From: Candidatus Tectimicrobiota bacterium
GTDB taxonomy: Bacteria > UBA8248
DNA length: 5,340 nt
Assembly: GCA_016184445.1 (NCBI GenBank)
Contig: JACPCT010000255.1
Coordinates: forward strand, 1 to 5,340
Reading direction: 5' to 3'
Made by a program: the position numbers and the translations under genes. Below the pieces are notes generated by a model. It did not search any database, had not been told where the DNA came from, and worked only from the letters and a program-made list of their open reading frames with translations. The stretch's first letter is position 1; each line of letters starts with the position of its first letter. Below, in pieces: positions 1 to 5,340 of this stretch.

Positions 1-984
1 CACCCGCTCCTCGATGAAGCGGCGGGCGTCGGCCGGCGTGGAGCCCCGGTCGGCCGCCATCTGGGTGTAGTAGGGGCTCAGGCGCAGGGCGGGGAGTCCG
101 TCGTCGTTCAGCACGACTTCGTAGTCCTCCCCCCGCCGGATGACCGTCACGTCCGGCACCACCACCTCCACCCGCTGCTCGGTGAAGCGCTCCCCCGGCC
201 GGGGGTGGAGCGCCCGGATGAGGCGGACGGCCGCCTGGATCTCCTCCGCCTCCACCCCCAGCTGGCGGGCCAGGCGGGGGTGATGGCGCTCCTCCAGCAT
301 TTCGAGGTGGCTGTGGACGAGCCGAAGGGCCAGGTCGAGGGCCCCAGGCTCGGCCAGGCCGTCGCGCTCGAGGCTCCGGAGCTGAAGGAGCAGGCATTCG
401 CGCAGGTCCCGCGCGCCCACGCCGGGCGGGTCGAACTCCTGGACGAGGGAGAGCGCCCGGCCGGCCTCCTGGGGCCCGAACCCCTCCAGGGCGGCGAGCT
501 CCTGGGGGTCGGCCTGGAGGTAGCCCGCTTCGTCCAGGTTCCCCACGATCTGCCCCGCGACGCGCCGCACGGGGCCGGGCGCCGCGCTGAGCTGAAGCTG
601 CCACTCCAGATGCTCGCGCAGGGTTTCGGGCTGCGAGAGGGTCTGCTCGTAGGAGGGGAAATCCTCCTCGCCGGGGGGCGGCCCCGCCTGGGCCCGCAGG
701 CCGTAGTCGTCCTGGACGATGTTCTCCCAATCGATCTCGACCTCGCCCCGCTCGTCGGTCTCGGTGGAGGGAACCTCGTCCGGGGCCTCGGGCATCTCGC
801 CGTCGGCCACCTCCTTCACCTCCTCGAGCGCCTCCTCGAGGACGGGGTTCTCCAGCAGTTCCTGGTGGACCGCCTGCTGGAGCTCCAGGCGCGTCATGGG
901 CAGCAGGCTGATGGCCTGCTGGAGCATGACGGTCATGACCAGCCGCTGTTCGGTCCTTAGGGTCAGGCGTGGCTGCAGGGCCAT
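1..984 (-). CDS. rpoN: RNA polymerase sigma-54 factor RpoN, N-terminal 328 residues (3' end outside window)
   Basis: Alternative sigma factor that directs RNA polymerase to -24/-12 promoters and needs an AAA+ activator to open DNA. The ATG at 984-982 opens a frame that stays open to base 1, giving 328 codons. Seen: a Gln/Leu-rich Region I at residues 6-50 (LTLRTEQRLVM, LQQAISLL, ELLENPVLE), the part that contacts activators; an acidic Region II at about 50-110; and the start of the core-binding domain with NLDEAGYLQ (149-157), FDPPGVGARDLRECL (184-198) and LHPRPGE (259-265). Family members are usually near 480 residues, so the DNA-binding helix-turn-helix and the RpoN box should lie beyond the left edge. 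Region I reads TVMLQQAI where many homologues have TPQLQQAI. It starts 17 bases after the lptB stop with only a weak ribosome-binding site, so co-transcription and coupling with lptB are likely. Identity is secure; integrity of the C-terminus is unknown. Confidence 0.96.
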   Translation of the reverse strand, partial: MALQPRLTLRTEQRLVMTVMLQQAISLLPMTRLELQQAVHQELLENPVLEEALEEVKEVADGEMPEAPDEVPSTETDERGEVEIDWENIVQDDYGLRAQAGPPPGEEDFPSYEQTLSQPETLREHLEWQLQLSAAPGPVRRVAGQIVGNLDEAGYLQADPQELAALEGFGPQEAGRALSLVQEFDPPGVGARDLRECLLLQLRSLERDGLAEPGALDLALRLVHSHLEMLEERHHPRLARQLGVEAEEIQAAVRLIRALHPRPGERFTEQRVEVVVPDVTVIRRGEDYEVVLNDDGLPALRLSPYYTQMAADRGSTPADARRFIEERV

Positions 985-1001
985 GGCCGGAATCGCACCG
1001 C

Positions 1002-1784
1002 CTAGAGGCGGAAGCTCTCTCCCAGATAAATGCCGCGGGCGCGTTCGCTGGAGGCGATCTTCTGGGGATCGCCCGACTCCAGAATCTTCCCCTCGCTGAT
1101 GACGTAGGCGCGGTCGGCCACCTGAAGGGCCTCGCGCACGTTGTGGTCGGTGAGGAGGACGCCGATGCCCCGCTCCTTCAGCCCCCGGACGATGTTCTGG
1201 ATGTCGTTGACCACGATGGGGTCGATGCCGGCGAACGGCTCATCGAGGAGGATGTAGGTGGGCGATGTGGCCAGGGCGCGGGCGATCTCCACCCGCCGCC
1301 GCTCCCCGCCGGAGAGGGTGAAGCCCTTGGACTTGCGGATGTGGGCGATGTTCAGGTCGGTGAGCAGCTCCTGGGCCCTCTCCCGGCGGCTGGCCTGGGT
1401 GCCGGGCATCAGCTCCAGGACGGCGAGGATGTTCTCCTCGACCGAGAGCCGCCGGAAGACGGAGGCCTCCTGCGGGAGGTAGCTCACCCCCATCCGCGCC
1501 CTCTTGTACATCGGGATGCCCGTGATGGCCTCCTGGTCGAGGATCACCTCCCCCCCCTCGGGTACGATGAGGCCCACGATCATGTAGAAGATCGTCGTCT
1601 TGCCGGCGCCGTTGGGGCCCAGGAGGCCCACGATCTCCCCGGGCCGGACCTCCAGGTCCACCCCGTCCACGACGCGCCGCCCCGAGAAGATCTTCACGAG
1701 GCTCCGCGCGGCGAGGGTCCGCTCGCCACGGCCGTTGCCGGCGGCGGAAGTCAGGGGGGAGGTGTCACCTCTGCGGCGGAGCAT
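1002..1784 (-). CDS. lptB: LPS export ABC transporter ATP-binding protein LptB
   Basis: Cytoplasmic ATPase of the LptB2FGC complex, which extracts lipopolysaccharide from the inner membrane and drives it along the LptA bridge. The 260 residues carry a full set of ABC motifs: Walker A GPNGAGKT (56-63), Q-loop Q105 in YLPQEASVF, signature LSGGE (157-161), Walker B ILLDE (178-182), D-loop AGID (185-188) and switch His214 in LTDHN. The YLGESFRL C-terminus (253-260) is typical of LptB and separates it from the similar branched-chain amino acid ATPases. E. coli LptB is 241 residues. Here about 20 extra N-terminal residues precede the conserved TLAARSLVK; no in-frame ATG, GTG or TTG exists between the start and that point, and AAAGGA precedes the ATG, so the long form is preferred. 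The first 20 bases overlap the end of lptA. LptF and LptG are not in this window. Confidence 0.97.
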   Translation of the reverse strand: MLRRRGDTSPLTSAAGNGRGERTLAARSLVKIFSGRRVVDGVDLEVRPGEIVGLLGPNGAGKTTIFYMIVGLIVPEGGEVILDQEAITGIPMYKRARMGVSYLPQEASVFRRLSVEENILAVLELMPGTQASRRERAQELLTDLNIAHIRKSKGFTLSGGERRRVEIARALATSPTYILLDEPFAGIDPIVVNDIQNIVRGLKERGIGVLLTDHNVREALQVADRAYVISEGKILESGDPQKIASSERARGIYLGESFRL

Positions 1785-2469
1785 TGGGTCCTTTCGCTTG
1801 TGGGCGCCGGCCGTGGGAAGCGCCGGGAGAGGAGCCCGCGGGACGCTCCTCGTCCGGGTAGAGGGTCACGTTCACCCGGCGGCTCGCGGTTCCGTGGACG
1901 ACCGTGCGGTCTTCCTTGAGGAACAATTCGATCTTGTCCCCGATCACCAGGTTTTGGCCCTCCCAGGCCCGCGGGTTGACCGTGAGGACGCCGATGCCCG
2001 TCTCCTCGCTGTAGTCGAGCCGCCCGCCCGAGGCGAATTTCGTCTTGTTCTGGTTGACCAGGACGTGGCCGATGGCCACGATCCGCTCCACCGACCCGCC
2101 GGCGTCCTCCCCGTCCTGTCCGCCCCCCCCCGCGCCGGGCCGGGAGGCGCGCCTTGAGGCGGGGGACGGCGCGGCCGCGGAGGGCGGACCCACCACGCCG
2201 TCCGCCTCCTTCTCCTTTTTCTTGATGTACACCTCCAGGCGGTCGGACTCTATCGAGAGCTCGCCCTGGACCGCCTTCACCTTGCCGAGGAAGATGACGA
2301 GGTTCTTCTGGTTGTAGGCCTCCATGCGGTCGGAGGTGATGTGAATCGGCTCCTTCTTCTTCTCTTCTCCGGCGGCGGGCGGGCGGGCCGGGCCCGGGGC
2401 GGGGGCGCCCTCGGCGGCGCCCGCCGCGAGGGCGAGGGCGGCCGCGAGGAAGAGGGCCAGGGGGTTCAC
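1765..2469 (-). CDS. lptA: LPS transport periplasmic protein LptA (OstA-like domain, with low-complexity insert)
   Basis: Periplasmic beta-jellyroll protein that polymerises into the bridge carrying LPS from LptC to the outer-membrane LptD. The 234 residues start at a GTG preceded by GGAGG nine bases upstream, and the GTG overlaps the lptC stop as GTGA. A hydrophobic, Ala/Leu-rich signal segment spans residues 3-19, with possible cleavage around 19-22; its n-region has no Lys or Arg, which is unusual. After a Pro/Ala-rich linker the OstA-type domain begins at PIHITSDRMEAY (41-52), runs through ESDRLEVYIKKK (74-85), and resumes with VERIVAIGHVLVNQ (127-140), GGRLDYSEETG (148-158) and NLVIGDKIELFL (173-184). 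Residues about 86-126 are a Gly/Pro/Ala/Ser-rich insert not expected in short LptA proteins (E. coli 185 residues), and the tail after 205 is also low complexity. Position between lptC and lptB strongly supports the name. Confidence 0.93.
   Translation of the reverse strand: MNPLALFLAAALALAAGAAEGAPAPGPARPPAAGEEKKKEPIHITSDRMEAYNQKNLVIFLGKVKAVQGELSIESDRLEVYIKKKEKEADGVVGPPSAAAPSPASRRASRPGAGGGGQDGEDAGGSVERIVAIGHVLVNQNKTKFASGGRLDYSEETGIGVLTVNPRAWEGQNLVIGDKIELFLKEDRTVVHGTASRRVNVTLYPDEERPAGSSPGASHGRRPQAKGPNAPPQR
1789..1794 (-). promoter_or_regulatory. Ribosome-binding site of lptB inside lptA
   Basis: AAAGGA on the minus strand, four bases before the ATG at 1784-1782, within the last codons of lptA. 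Spacing is slightly short, but it supports the upstream ATG and hence the extended LptB N-terminus. Confidence 0.55.
2123..2131 (-). repeat. Nine-base homopolymer (G9 on the coding strand) in lptA
   Basis: An uninterrupted run of nine C on the plus strand, G9 in the sense of lptA, encodes the glycine run at residues 114-117 inside the low-complexity insert. Runs of this length are prone to slippage and sequencing error. The frame is intact here. It is the longest homopolymer I noticed; runs of eight occur in lptB (1550-1557) and tsaE (3471-3478). Confidence 0.8.
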
Positions 2470-3116
2470 GGTGTTTTCCCTCCGGTGGCGGCCTGGGGGG
2501 GAGCCTCCTTGCCCGGGGCCGGGGCGCCCGGGCGCTGGGCGGGTGCGGGGCGGTTCTCGGTGCCGGTGATGACGGCCCGCACCTTCTCGTTAAGGAAGTA
2601 GCGGCCCTCCTCGGTGTTGCCGTTCAGGCCGACCCCGGTCAGGCGGAAGGTTTCCCCCTCGAGAACGATGGGGGACTCGGTGGCCACGAGGTGCTCCTTG
2701 GGGTTGTAGTGCAGGGCGTCGGTCCGCATGGAGACGCCGTCGGAGGTGCGGATGAGCACGTTCCCCGTGAGGATGATGTTCCGGCTCTGGTTCCCCAGCA
2801 CGCCCCGCTCGGCGGTGATGTCGGTCGGCTTCCCCTCGCGGGAGTAGAGCCGCATCTTGAGGGTCTGGAGGTGGGTTTCATCCTTCTTGCGGTAGACCAG
2901 GGCGGTGTCCGCCCACATCTCCCATTCCATTCGGCCCTTGCTGTTCTGCACCATGTGGGCCTTGTCGATGCGGAGGTCCGCCTCCGTCCCCAGGACGGAG
3001 ATCCCCCCCACCGAGGCCTGGAGCCCCGAGGTGCGGATGAGGTAGAAGGCCATGGTCCCCCCCAGGAGGACCACCACCGCCAGGAGGGACCATCTCAGGG
3101 TGCGCTGGGAAACCAT
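2466..3116 (-). CDS. lptC: LPS export system protein LptC
   Basis: Inner-membrane-anchored periplasmic protein that accepts LPS from LptB2FG and passes it to LptA. The 216 residues begin with a short charged N-terminus and a single membrane anchor at about 9-27, followed by a periplasmic LptC-type beta-jellyroll. Conserved stretches are LTGNVLIRTSDGVSMRTDAL (116-135), NPKEHLVATESPIVLEG (138-154) and FRLTGVGLNGNTEEGRYFL (157-175). From about 188 the protein ends in a Pro/Ala/Gly-rich tail of nearly 30 residues that looks disordered and is longer than in typical LptC. The ATG is the first usable start in frame; upstream are only purine-rich GGGGGAAGAAG bases, a modest ribosome-binding site. It is the first gene of the lptC-lptA-lptB-rpoN block and follows a 156-base gap carrying a possible promoter and a hairpin. 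kdsC, often next to lptC, is not present upstream. Confidence 0.94.
   Translation of the reverse strand: MVSQRTLRWSLLAVVVLLGGTMAFYLIRTSGLQASVGGISVLGTEADLRIDKAHMVQNSKGRMEWEMWADTALVYRKKDETHLQTLKMRLYSREGKPTDITAERGVLGNQSRNIILTGNVLIRTSDGVSMRTDALHYNPKEHLVATESPIVLEGETFRLTGVGLNGNTEEGRYFLNEKVRAVITGTENRPAPAQRPGAPAPGKEAPPQAATGGKTP
2479..2483 (-). promoter_or_regulatory. Ribosome-binding site of lptA
   Basis: GGAGG on the minus strand, nine bases before the GTG at 2469-2467, inside the end of lptC. It decides for the GTG that overlaps the lptC stop (GTGA). Confidence 0.75.
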
Positions 3117-3138
3117 CGGGACTTCTTCCCCCGCATGA

Positions 3139-3160
3139 ACACCGGCCGGGCAGCCGGTGT
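3139..3160 (-). other. Hairpin in the leader of lptC
   Basis: A perfect 8-bp inverted repeat, ACACCGGC / GCCGGTGT, with a 6-base loop, lies 22 bases upstream of the lptC start. In the lptC direction no T-tract follows, so it does not look like a terminator of the upstream block; it would fold in the lptC leader RNA close to the weak ribosome-binding site. On the plus strand it is followed by ATTTT, so it could weakly stop antisense transcripts, but no plus-strand gene needs one. The inverted repeat is seen directly; a regulatory role is inference. Confidence 0.5.
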
Positions 3161-3198
3161 ATTTTCCACAGACAAGGAACGGGAATGACCCTCAACCA

Positions 3199-3214
3199 TG
3201 CAAATTTAATGCCG
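3199..3214 (-). promoter_or_regulatory. Putative sigma-54 (-24/-12) promoter for lptC-lptA-lptB-rpoN
   Basis: Read on the minus strand, CGGCATTAAATTTGCA matches the sigma-54 consensus TGGCACG-N4-TTGCW at 9 of 12 defined positions, including the key GG and GC pairs at the right spacing. Mismatches are the leading T and the C and G before the spacer. The AT-rich core stands out in a GC-rich window. It lies in the only intergenic gap of useful size, would start RNA near base 3188 and give a leader of roughly 70 bases before lptC. I saw no good -35/-10 pair for the housekeeping sigma factor nearby. No activator-binding site was recognised. This is a motif match only. Confidence 0.38.
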
Positions 3215-3272
3215 CCAACAGGATGCCATACGCCCGGAGGGGTGTAAAGGGAAAACCCGGCGGGGGCGCGAA

Positions 3273-3683
3273 TTACACCCGCGCGATCTCCACCCGCCTC
3301 CGCCCCGCCCCGAGGACCTCGATCCGCACCAGGGTCCGGACGGGATAGCGGGCCGGATCGAGCCGGTTCGGCCACTCGACGAGGGTGACCCCCTCCCCCA
3401 TCCACTCCTCCAGGCCCAGGTCGAGGGGGTCGGTCTCCCGAGGAAGCCGGTACAGATCCGCGTGAAGGATGGGGGGGGCCGTCGGATGATGCTGGAAGAA
3501 GACGAAGGTGGGGCTGCGGACCGCCCTTCCCTCCCCGCCCGGCAGGGCCCGGATGAGGCCCCGGGCGAAGACGCTCTTTCCCGCCCCGAGGTCCCCGTAG
3601 AGCAGCACTACCTCGCCGGGCCGGAGGGTTGAGGCGAGTTCCGCCCCCAGGCGCTCGGTCTCCTCCGGGGATGCGGTTTCCAC
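3273..3683 (-). CDS. tsaE: tRNA threonylcarbamoyladenosine biosynthesis ATPase TsaE
   Basis: P-loop ATPase that works with TsaD and TsaB to make N6-threonylcarbamoyladenosine at position 37 of ANN-decoding tRNAs, in the cytoplasm. From the GTG chosen here the protein has 136 residues: conserved SPEETERLG (5-13), Walker A GDLGAGKS (30-37), switch segment SPTF (57-60), HADLYRL (74-80) and LVEWPNRL (101-108). It ends at TAA (3275-3273). E. coli TsaE is 153 residues. The start is uncertain. A CTG at 3698-3696, in the same frame, overlaps the nnr stop as CTGA and has GGAGGAG eight bases upstream; it would add five residues (141 in total). The GTG has no ribosome-binding site of its own, its nearest candidate being 23 bases away. 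No in-frame ATG, GTG or TTG is seen shortly upstream of the CTG. Either way translation is probably coupled to nnr. Confidence 0.93.
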   Translation of the reverse strand: METASPEETERLGAELASTLRPGEVVLLYGDLGAGKSVFARGLIRALPGGEGRAVRSPTFVFFQHHPTAPPILHADLYRLPRETDPLDLGLEEWMGEGVTLVEWPNRLDPARYPVRTLVRIEVLGAGRRRVEIARV

Positions 3684-3694
3684 GGCCCGGGGGC

Positions 3695-5266
3695 TCAGCG
3701 CGGCTTCTCCTCCGCCTTGGCGAGGATGCGCTTCCGCGCCCGGGGAATCAGGGGGAGCAGGTCGGTCGCCGTGACGCCCGACTCGCCCAGCTCCGCAGCG
3801 GCGAGGTCGCCCGCGAGGCCGTGGAGATAGACCCCGGCGACCAGGGCCGCCTCGGCGGCCAGCCCCTGGGCCAGCAGGCCCCCCACCACCCCCGAGAGGA
3901 CGTCCCCCGTCCCGGCGGTCGCGAGGGCCGGGTTCCCCGTCGGGTTGATCCAGGCCTCCCCCTCCGGCGTGGCGACGACGGTGCCCCAGCCCTTCAGCGC
4001 CAGGTGGACCTGGTGGCGGGTGGCGAAGGTGATGGCCGTGTTGATCCGGTCCGCCTGCGCCTCCTGGGCCGAGAGGCCGGCCAGGCGGGCCATCTCCCCC
4101 GGGTGGGGGGTGAGAAGGAGGTCCGGCCGGGGCCCGTCCAGGACGGTCAGGTCCTGGGAGAGCGCGTTCAGCCCATCCGCGTCGAGAAGGAGGGGCCGCT
4201 CCACGTGCTGGATGAGCCGCTGGACGAGCTCCACCGTCCGGGGATGGGTGGAGATGCCGGGCCCCACCACCAGGGCGTTCATCCCCGCCGCCTTCTCCAG
4301 GATGAGCTCGAAGCCCGCCGGGTCGAGCACGCTGCCTCCGCCGGCGGGGAGCGGCAGGCACATGACCTCGGGCGGCCCCGCCTCCACGGCGTAGGCCAAG
4401 GGCTCCGGGACCGCCAGGGTCACCCGCCCGGCGCCCGCGCGCAGGGCCGACTGCGCGGCCATGAGGGCGGCCCCCATCATGCCCGGCGAGCCCGCCACGA
4501 GGAGGAGCTGGCCGGCGTCCCCCTTGTGGGCGTCCCGCCGCCTGCGGGGCAGGAGGCCGGCCACGTCGAGGGCGTCCGTGAGGCGCAGGGGAATCCCCTC
4601 CTCCAGGACGCAGGCCTCGGGAATCCCGATGTCGAGCAGCACCACCTCCCCGACGTGTTCGGCCGCGGGCATGAGCAGGTGGCCGCGCTTGAGGAGGGCG
4701 AAGGTCAGGGTGAGCCGGGCCCTGAGGTGGGGGGGCTCGGCGTGGCCCGTGGTCGCGTCGATGCCGGAGGGGATGTCCACCGCGGCGATCGGGGTCTGGC
4801 CCTGGGAGAGGGCCTCCAGGGCTTCGCCCACGAGCCCCCGGGCGGGAGGGGTGAAGCCGGTGCCCAGGATGGCGTCCACGGCGAGGTCGCTCTCCGCGGC
4901 CGCCTCGCGGAGACGGTGGGCCTCGCCCGGGGCGACGCCCGCGATGGAGGCGTCCATCTTCCGCAGCACGTTGAGGAAGACGGCGGGGTCGCCCGAGGCC
5001 TCCTCGGGCGGAAAGAGCGTCAGCACCCGCACCTGGGCCCCCCGGTTGAGGAGGTAGCGGGCGATGACGAAGCCGTCCCCGCCGTTGTTCCCCTTGCCGC
5101 AGACGACGAGGACGCGCAGGCCGGGGCGGCCGAAGCGCTCCCAGATGGCTCCCGCGGCGCGGGCGCCCGCCGTCTCCATCAGGCAGGCCGAGGGGATCTC
5201 GAACTCCTCGATGGCCCGCGTGTCCACCCGGGCCATCTCACGGGCCGTCGCCACGGGGAGGGCCAC
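3695..5266 (-). CDS. nnr: Bifunctional NAD(P)HX epimerase / ADP-dependent NAD(P)HX dehydratase
   Basis: Repairs hydrated NADH and NADPH: the N-terminal half interconverts R and S epimers, the C-terminal half dehydrates S-NAD(P)HX back to NAD(P)H using ADP. The 523 residues match the usual length of the fused enzyme. Epimerase (YjeF_N) domain, about 1-220: GKGNNGGDGF (57-66), DAILGTG (131-137), DIPSGID (164-170). Dehydratase (carbohydrate-kinase-like) domain, about 235-515: HKGDAG (247-252), GSPGMMGA (259-266), SALRAGAG (273-280), DADGLNAL (362-369), TPHPGEM (386-392) and the phosphate-binding GTGDVL (452-457) with Asp455 as the probable catalytic residue. Both halves look intact. The start is GTG with GGAGG nine bases upstream, inside the end of the preceding gene. 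Its TGA overlaps a possible CTG start of tsaE, a gene commonly found beside nnr. Confidence 0.97.
   Translation of the reverse strand: MALPVATAREMARVDTRAIEEFEIPSACLMETAGARAAGAIWERFGRPGLRVLVVCGKGNNGGDGFVIARYLLNRGAQVRVLTLFPPEEASGDPAVFLNVLRKMDASIAGVAPGEAHRLREAAAESDLAVDAILGTGFTPPARGLVGEALEALSQGQTPIAAVDIPSGIDATTGHAEPPHLRARLTLTFALLKRGHLLMPAAEHVGEVVLLDIGIPEACVLEEGIPLRLTDALDVAGLLPRRRRDAHKGDAGQLLLVAGSPGMMGAALMAAQSALRAGAGRVTLAVPEPLAYAVEAGPPEVMCLPLPAGGGSVLDPAGFELILEKAAGMNALVVGPGISTHPRTVELVQRLIQHVERPLLLDADGLNALSQDLTVLDGPRPDLLLTPHPGEMARLAGLSAQEAQADRINTAITFATRHQVHLALKGWGTVVATPEGEAWINPTGNPALATAGTGDVLSGVVGGLLAQGLAAEAALVAGVYLHGLAGDLAAAELGESGVTATDLLPLIPRARKRILAKAEEKPR
3707..3713 (-). promoter_or_regulatory. 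Strong ribosome-binding site near the nnr-tsaE junction
   Basis: GGAGGAG on the minus strand lies in the last nnr codons, eight bases before an in-frame CTG (3698-3696) but 23 bases before the GTG (3683-3681). The spacing favours initiation at the CTG, or re-initiation after nnr terminates. Confidence 0.6.
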
Positions 5267-5269
5267 GGC

Positions 5270-5340
5270 TCAGCCCCTCCCCGCGCGCTCGATGAGCTCG
5301 GCCATCTCGCGGACGGCGCGCTCGAAGCCCGCGAAGACGG
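5270..5340 (-). CDS. pdxJ: Probable pyridoxine 5'-phosphate synthase PdxJ, C-terminal end only
   Basis: Only the last 22 complete codons and the TGA (5272-5270) are in the window; the 5' part lies beyond the right edge. The visible residues, VFAGFERAVREM followed by AELIERAGRG, resemble the C-terminal helix of PdxJ, which often reads VF.GLE.AVREM before a short tail. PdxJ condenses 1-deoxyxylulose 5-phosphate with 3-amino-2-oxopropyl phosphate to form vitamin B6. The frame ends three bases before the nnr GTG, which fits an operon; pdxJ is often found near nnr, usually with acpS between them. AcpS is less likely because these residues do not look like its C-terminal end. With so little sequence the name is a reasoned guess. 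Confidence 0.62.
   Translation of the reverse strand, partial: VFAGFERAVREMAELIERAGRG
5276..5280 (-). promoter_or_regulatory. Ribosome-binding site of nnr
   Basis: GGAGG on the minus strand, nine bases before the GTG at 5266, within the last codons of the upstream gene. It supports the GTG as the nnr start and indicates coupled translation. Confidence 0.75.

Noticed and set aside
205..960. 251-codon plus-strand open frame
   Set aside because: Antisense to rpoN, whose protein is clearly recognisable; a product of GC-rich codon bias, with no recognisable domain.
969..1919. 316-codon plus-strand open frame
   Set aside because: Antisense to lptB and the end of lptA; Pro/Gly/Asp/His-rich translation with no family resemblance.
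3139..3165. Plus-strand hairpin plus ATTTT as an intrinsic terminator
   Set aside because: The T-tract is short and there is no plus-strand gene to terminate.
3162..3170. TTTTCCACA, one mismatch from a DnaA box
   Set aside because: A single near-match in a short AT-richer gap, without clustered boxes or dnaA/dnaN nearby; chance is sufficient.
3213..3218. TTGGCG as a -35 box for a housekeeping promoter
   Set aside because: No acceptable -10 hexamer at 16-18 bases downstream.
3157..3348. 63-codon plus-strand frame partly in the gap
   Set aside because: No ribosome-binding site or recognisable protein seen; overlaps the tsaE end on the other strand.
2878..3405. Minus-strand open frame across tsaE, the gap and lptC
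   Set aside because: Out of frame with both real genes and low complexity; a shadow.
3699..4361. In-frame extension of the TsaE frame upstream through nnr
   Set aside because: It would overlap most of the dehydratase domain of Nnr and translates to Gly/Pro/Arg-rich sequence; TsaE similarity begins only near base 3683.

Overview
This is a compact, very GC-rich bacterial window in which every convincing gene lies on the minus strand. Read in the direction of transcription (right to left), the order is: end of pdxJ (inferred), nnr, tsaE, a 156-base gap, lptC, lptA, lptB and the first 328 codons of rpoN. A complete-looking lptC-lptA-lptB set means a diderm (Gram-negative) organism that exports lipopolysaccharide. 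The lpt genes leading into rpoN are a widespread arrangement in Proteobacteria and related diderm phyla. The pdxJ/nnr/tsaE neighbourhood recalls former Deltaproteobacteria and similar high-GC lineages. The exact taxon cannot be read from this window.

Right block (about 3273-5340): three tightly packed housekeeping genes for vitamin B6 synthesis (PdxJ tail), repair of hydrated NAD(P)H (Nnr) and tRNA t6A modification (TsaE). The pdxJ stop and nnr start are 3 bases apart. The nnr stop overlaps, or lies just upstream of, the tsaE start, so the block is probably one transcript. No acpS gene sits between pdxJ and nnr.

Gap (3117-3272): the only non-coding stretch of any size. It holds a sigma-54-like -24/-12 element pointing at lptC and an 8-bp hairpin just upstream of the lptC start. 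No convincing terminator for the upstream block is visible.

Left block (1-3116): lptC, lptA and lptB overlap or nearly overlap. They encode the inner-membrane/periplasmic anchor, the periplasmic bridge and the ATPase of the LPS transport machine. rpoN, the sigma-54 gene, follows after 17 bases and runs off the left edge. A sigma-54-like promoter heading an operon that ends in rpoN would allow autoregulation, and this is the most testable idea here. Otherwise the region looks like ordinary core genome. I see no mobile element, RNA gene, CRISPR array or novel system. The long plus-strand open frames are antisense shadows of GC-rich genes.
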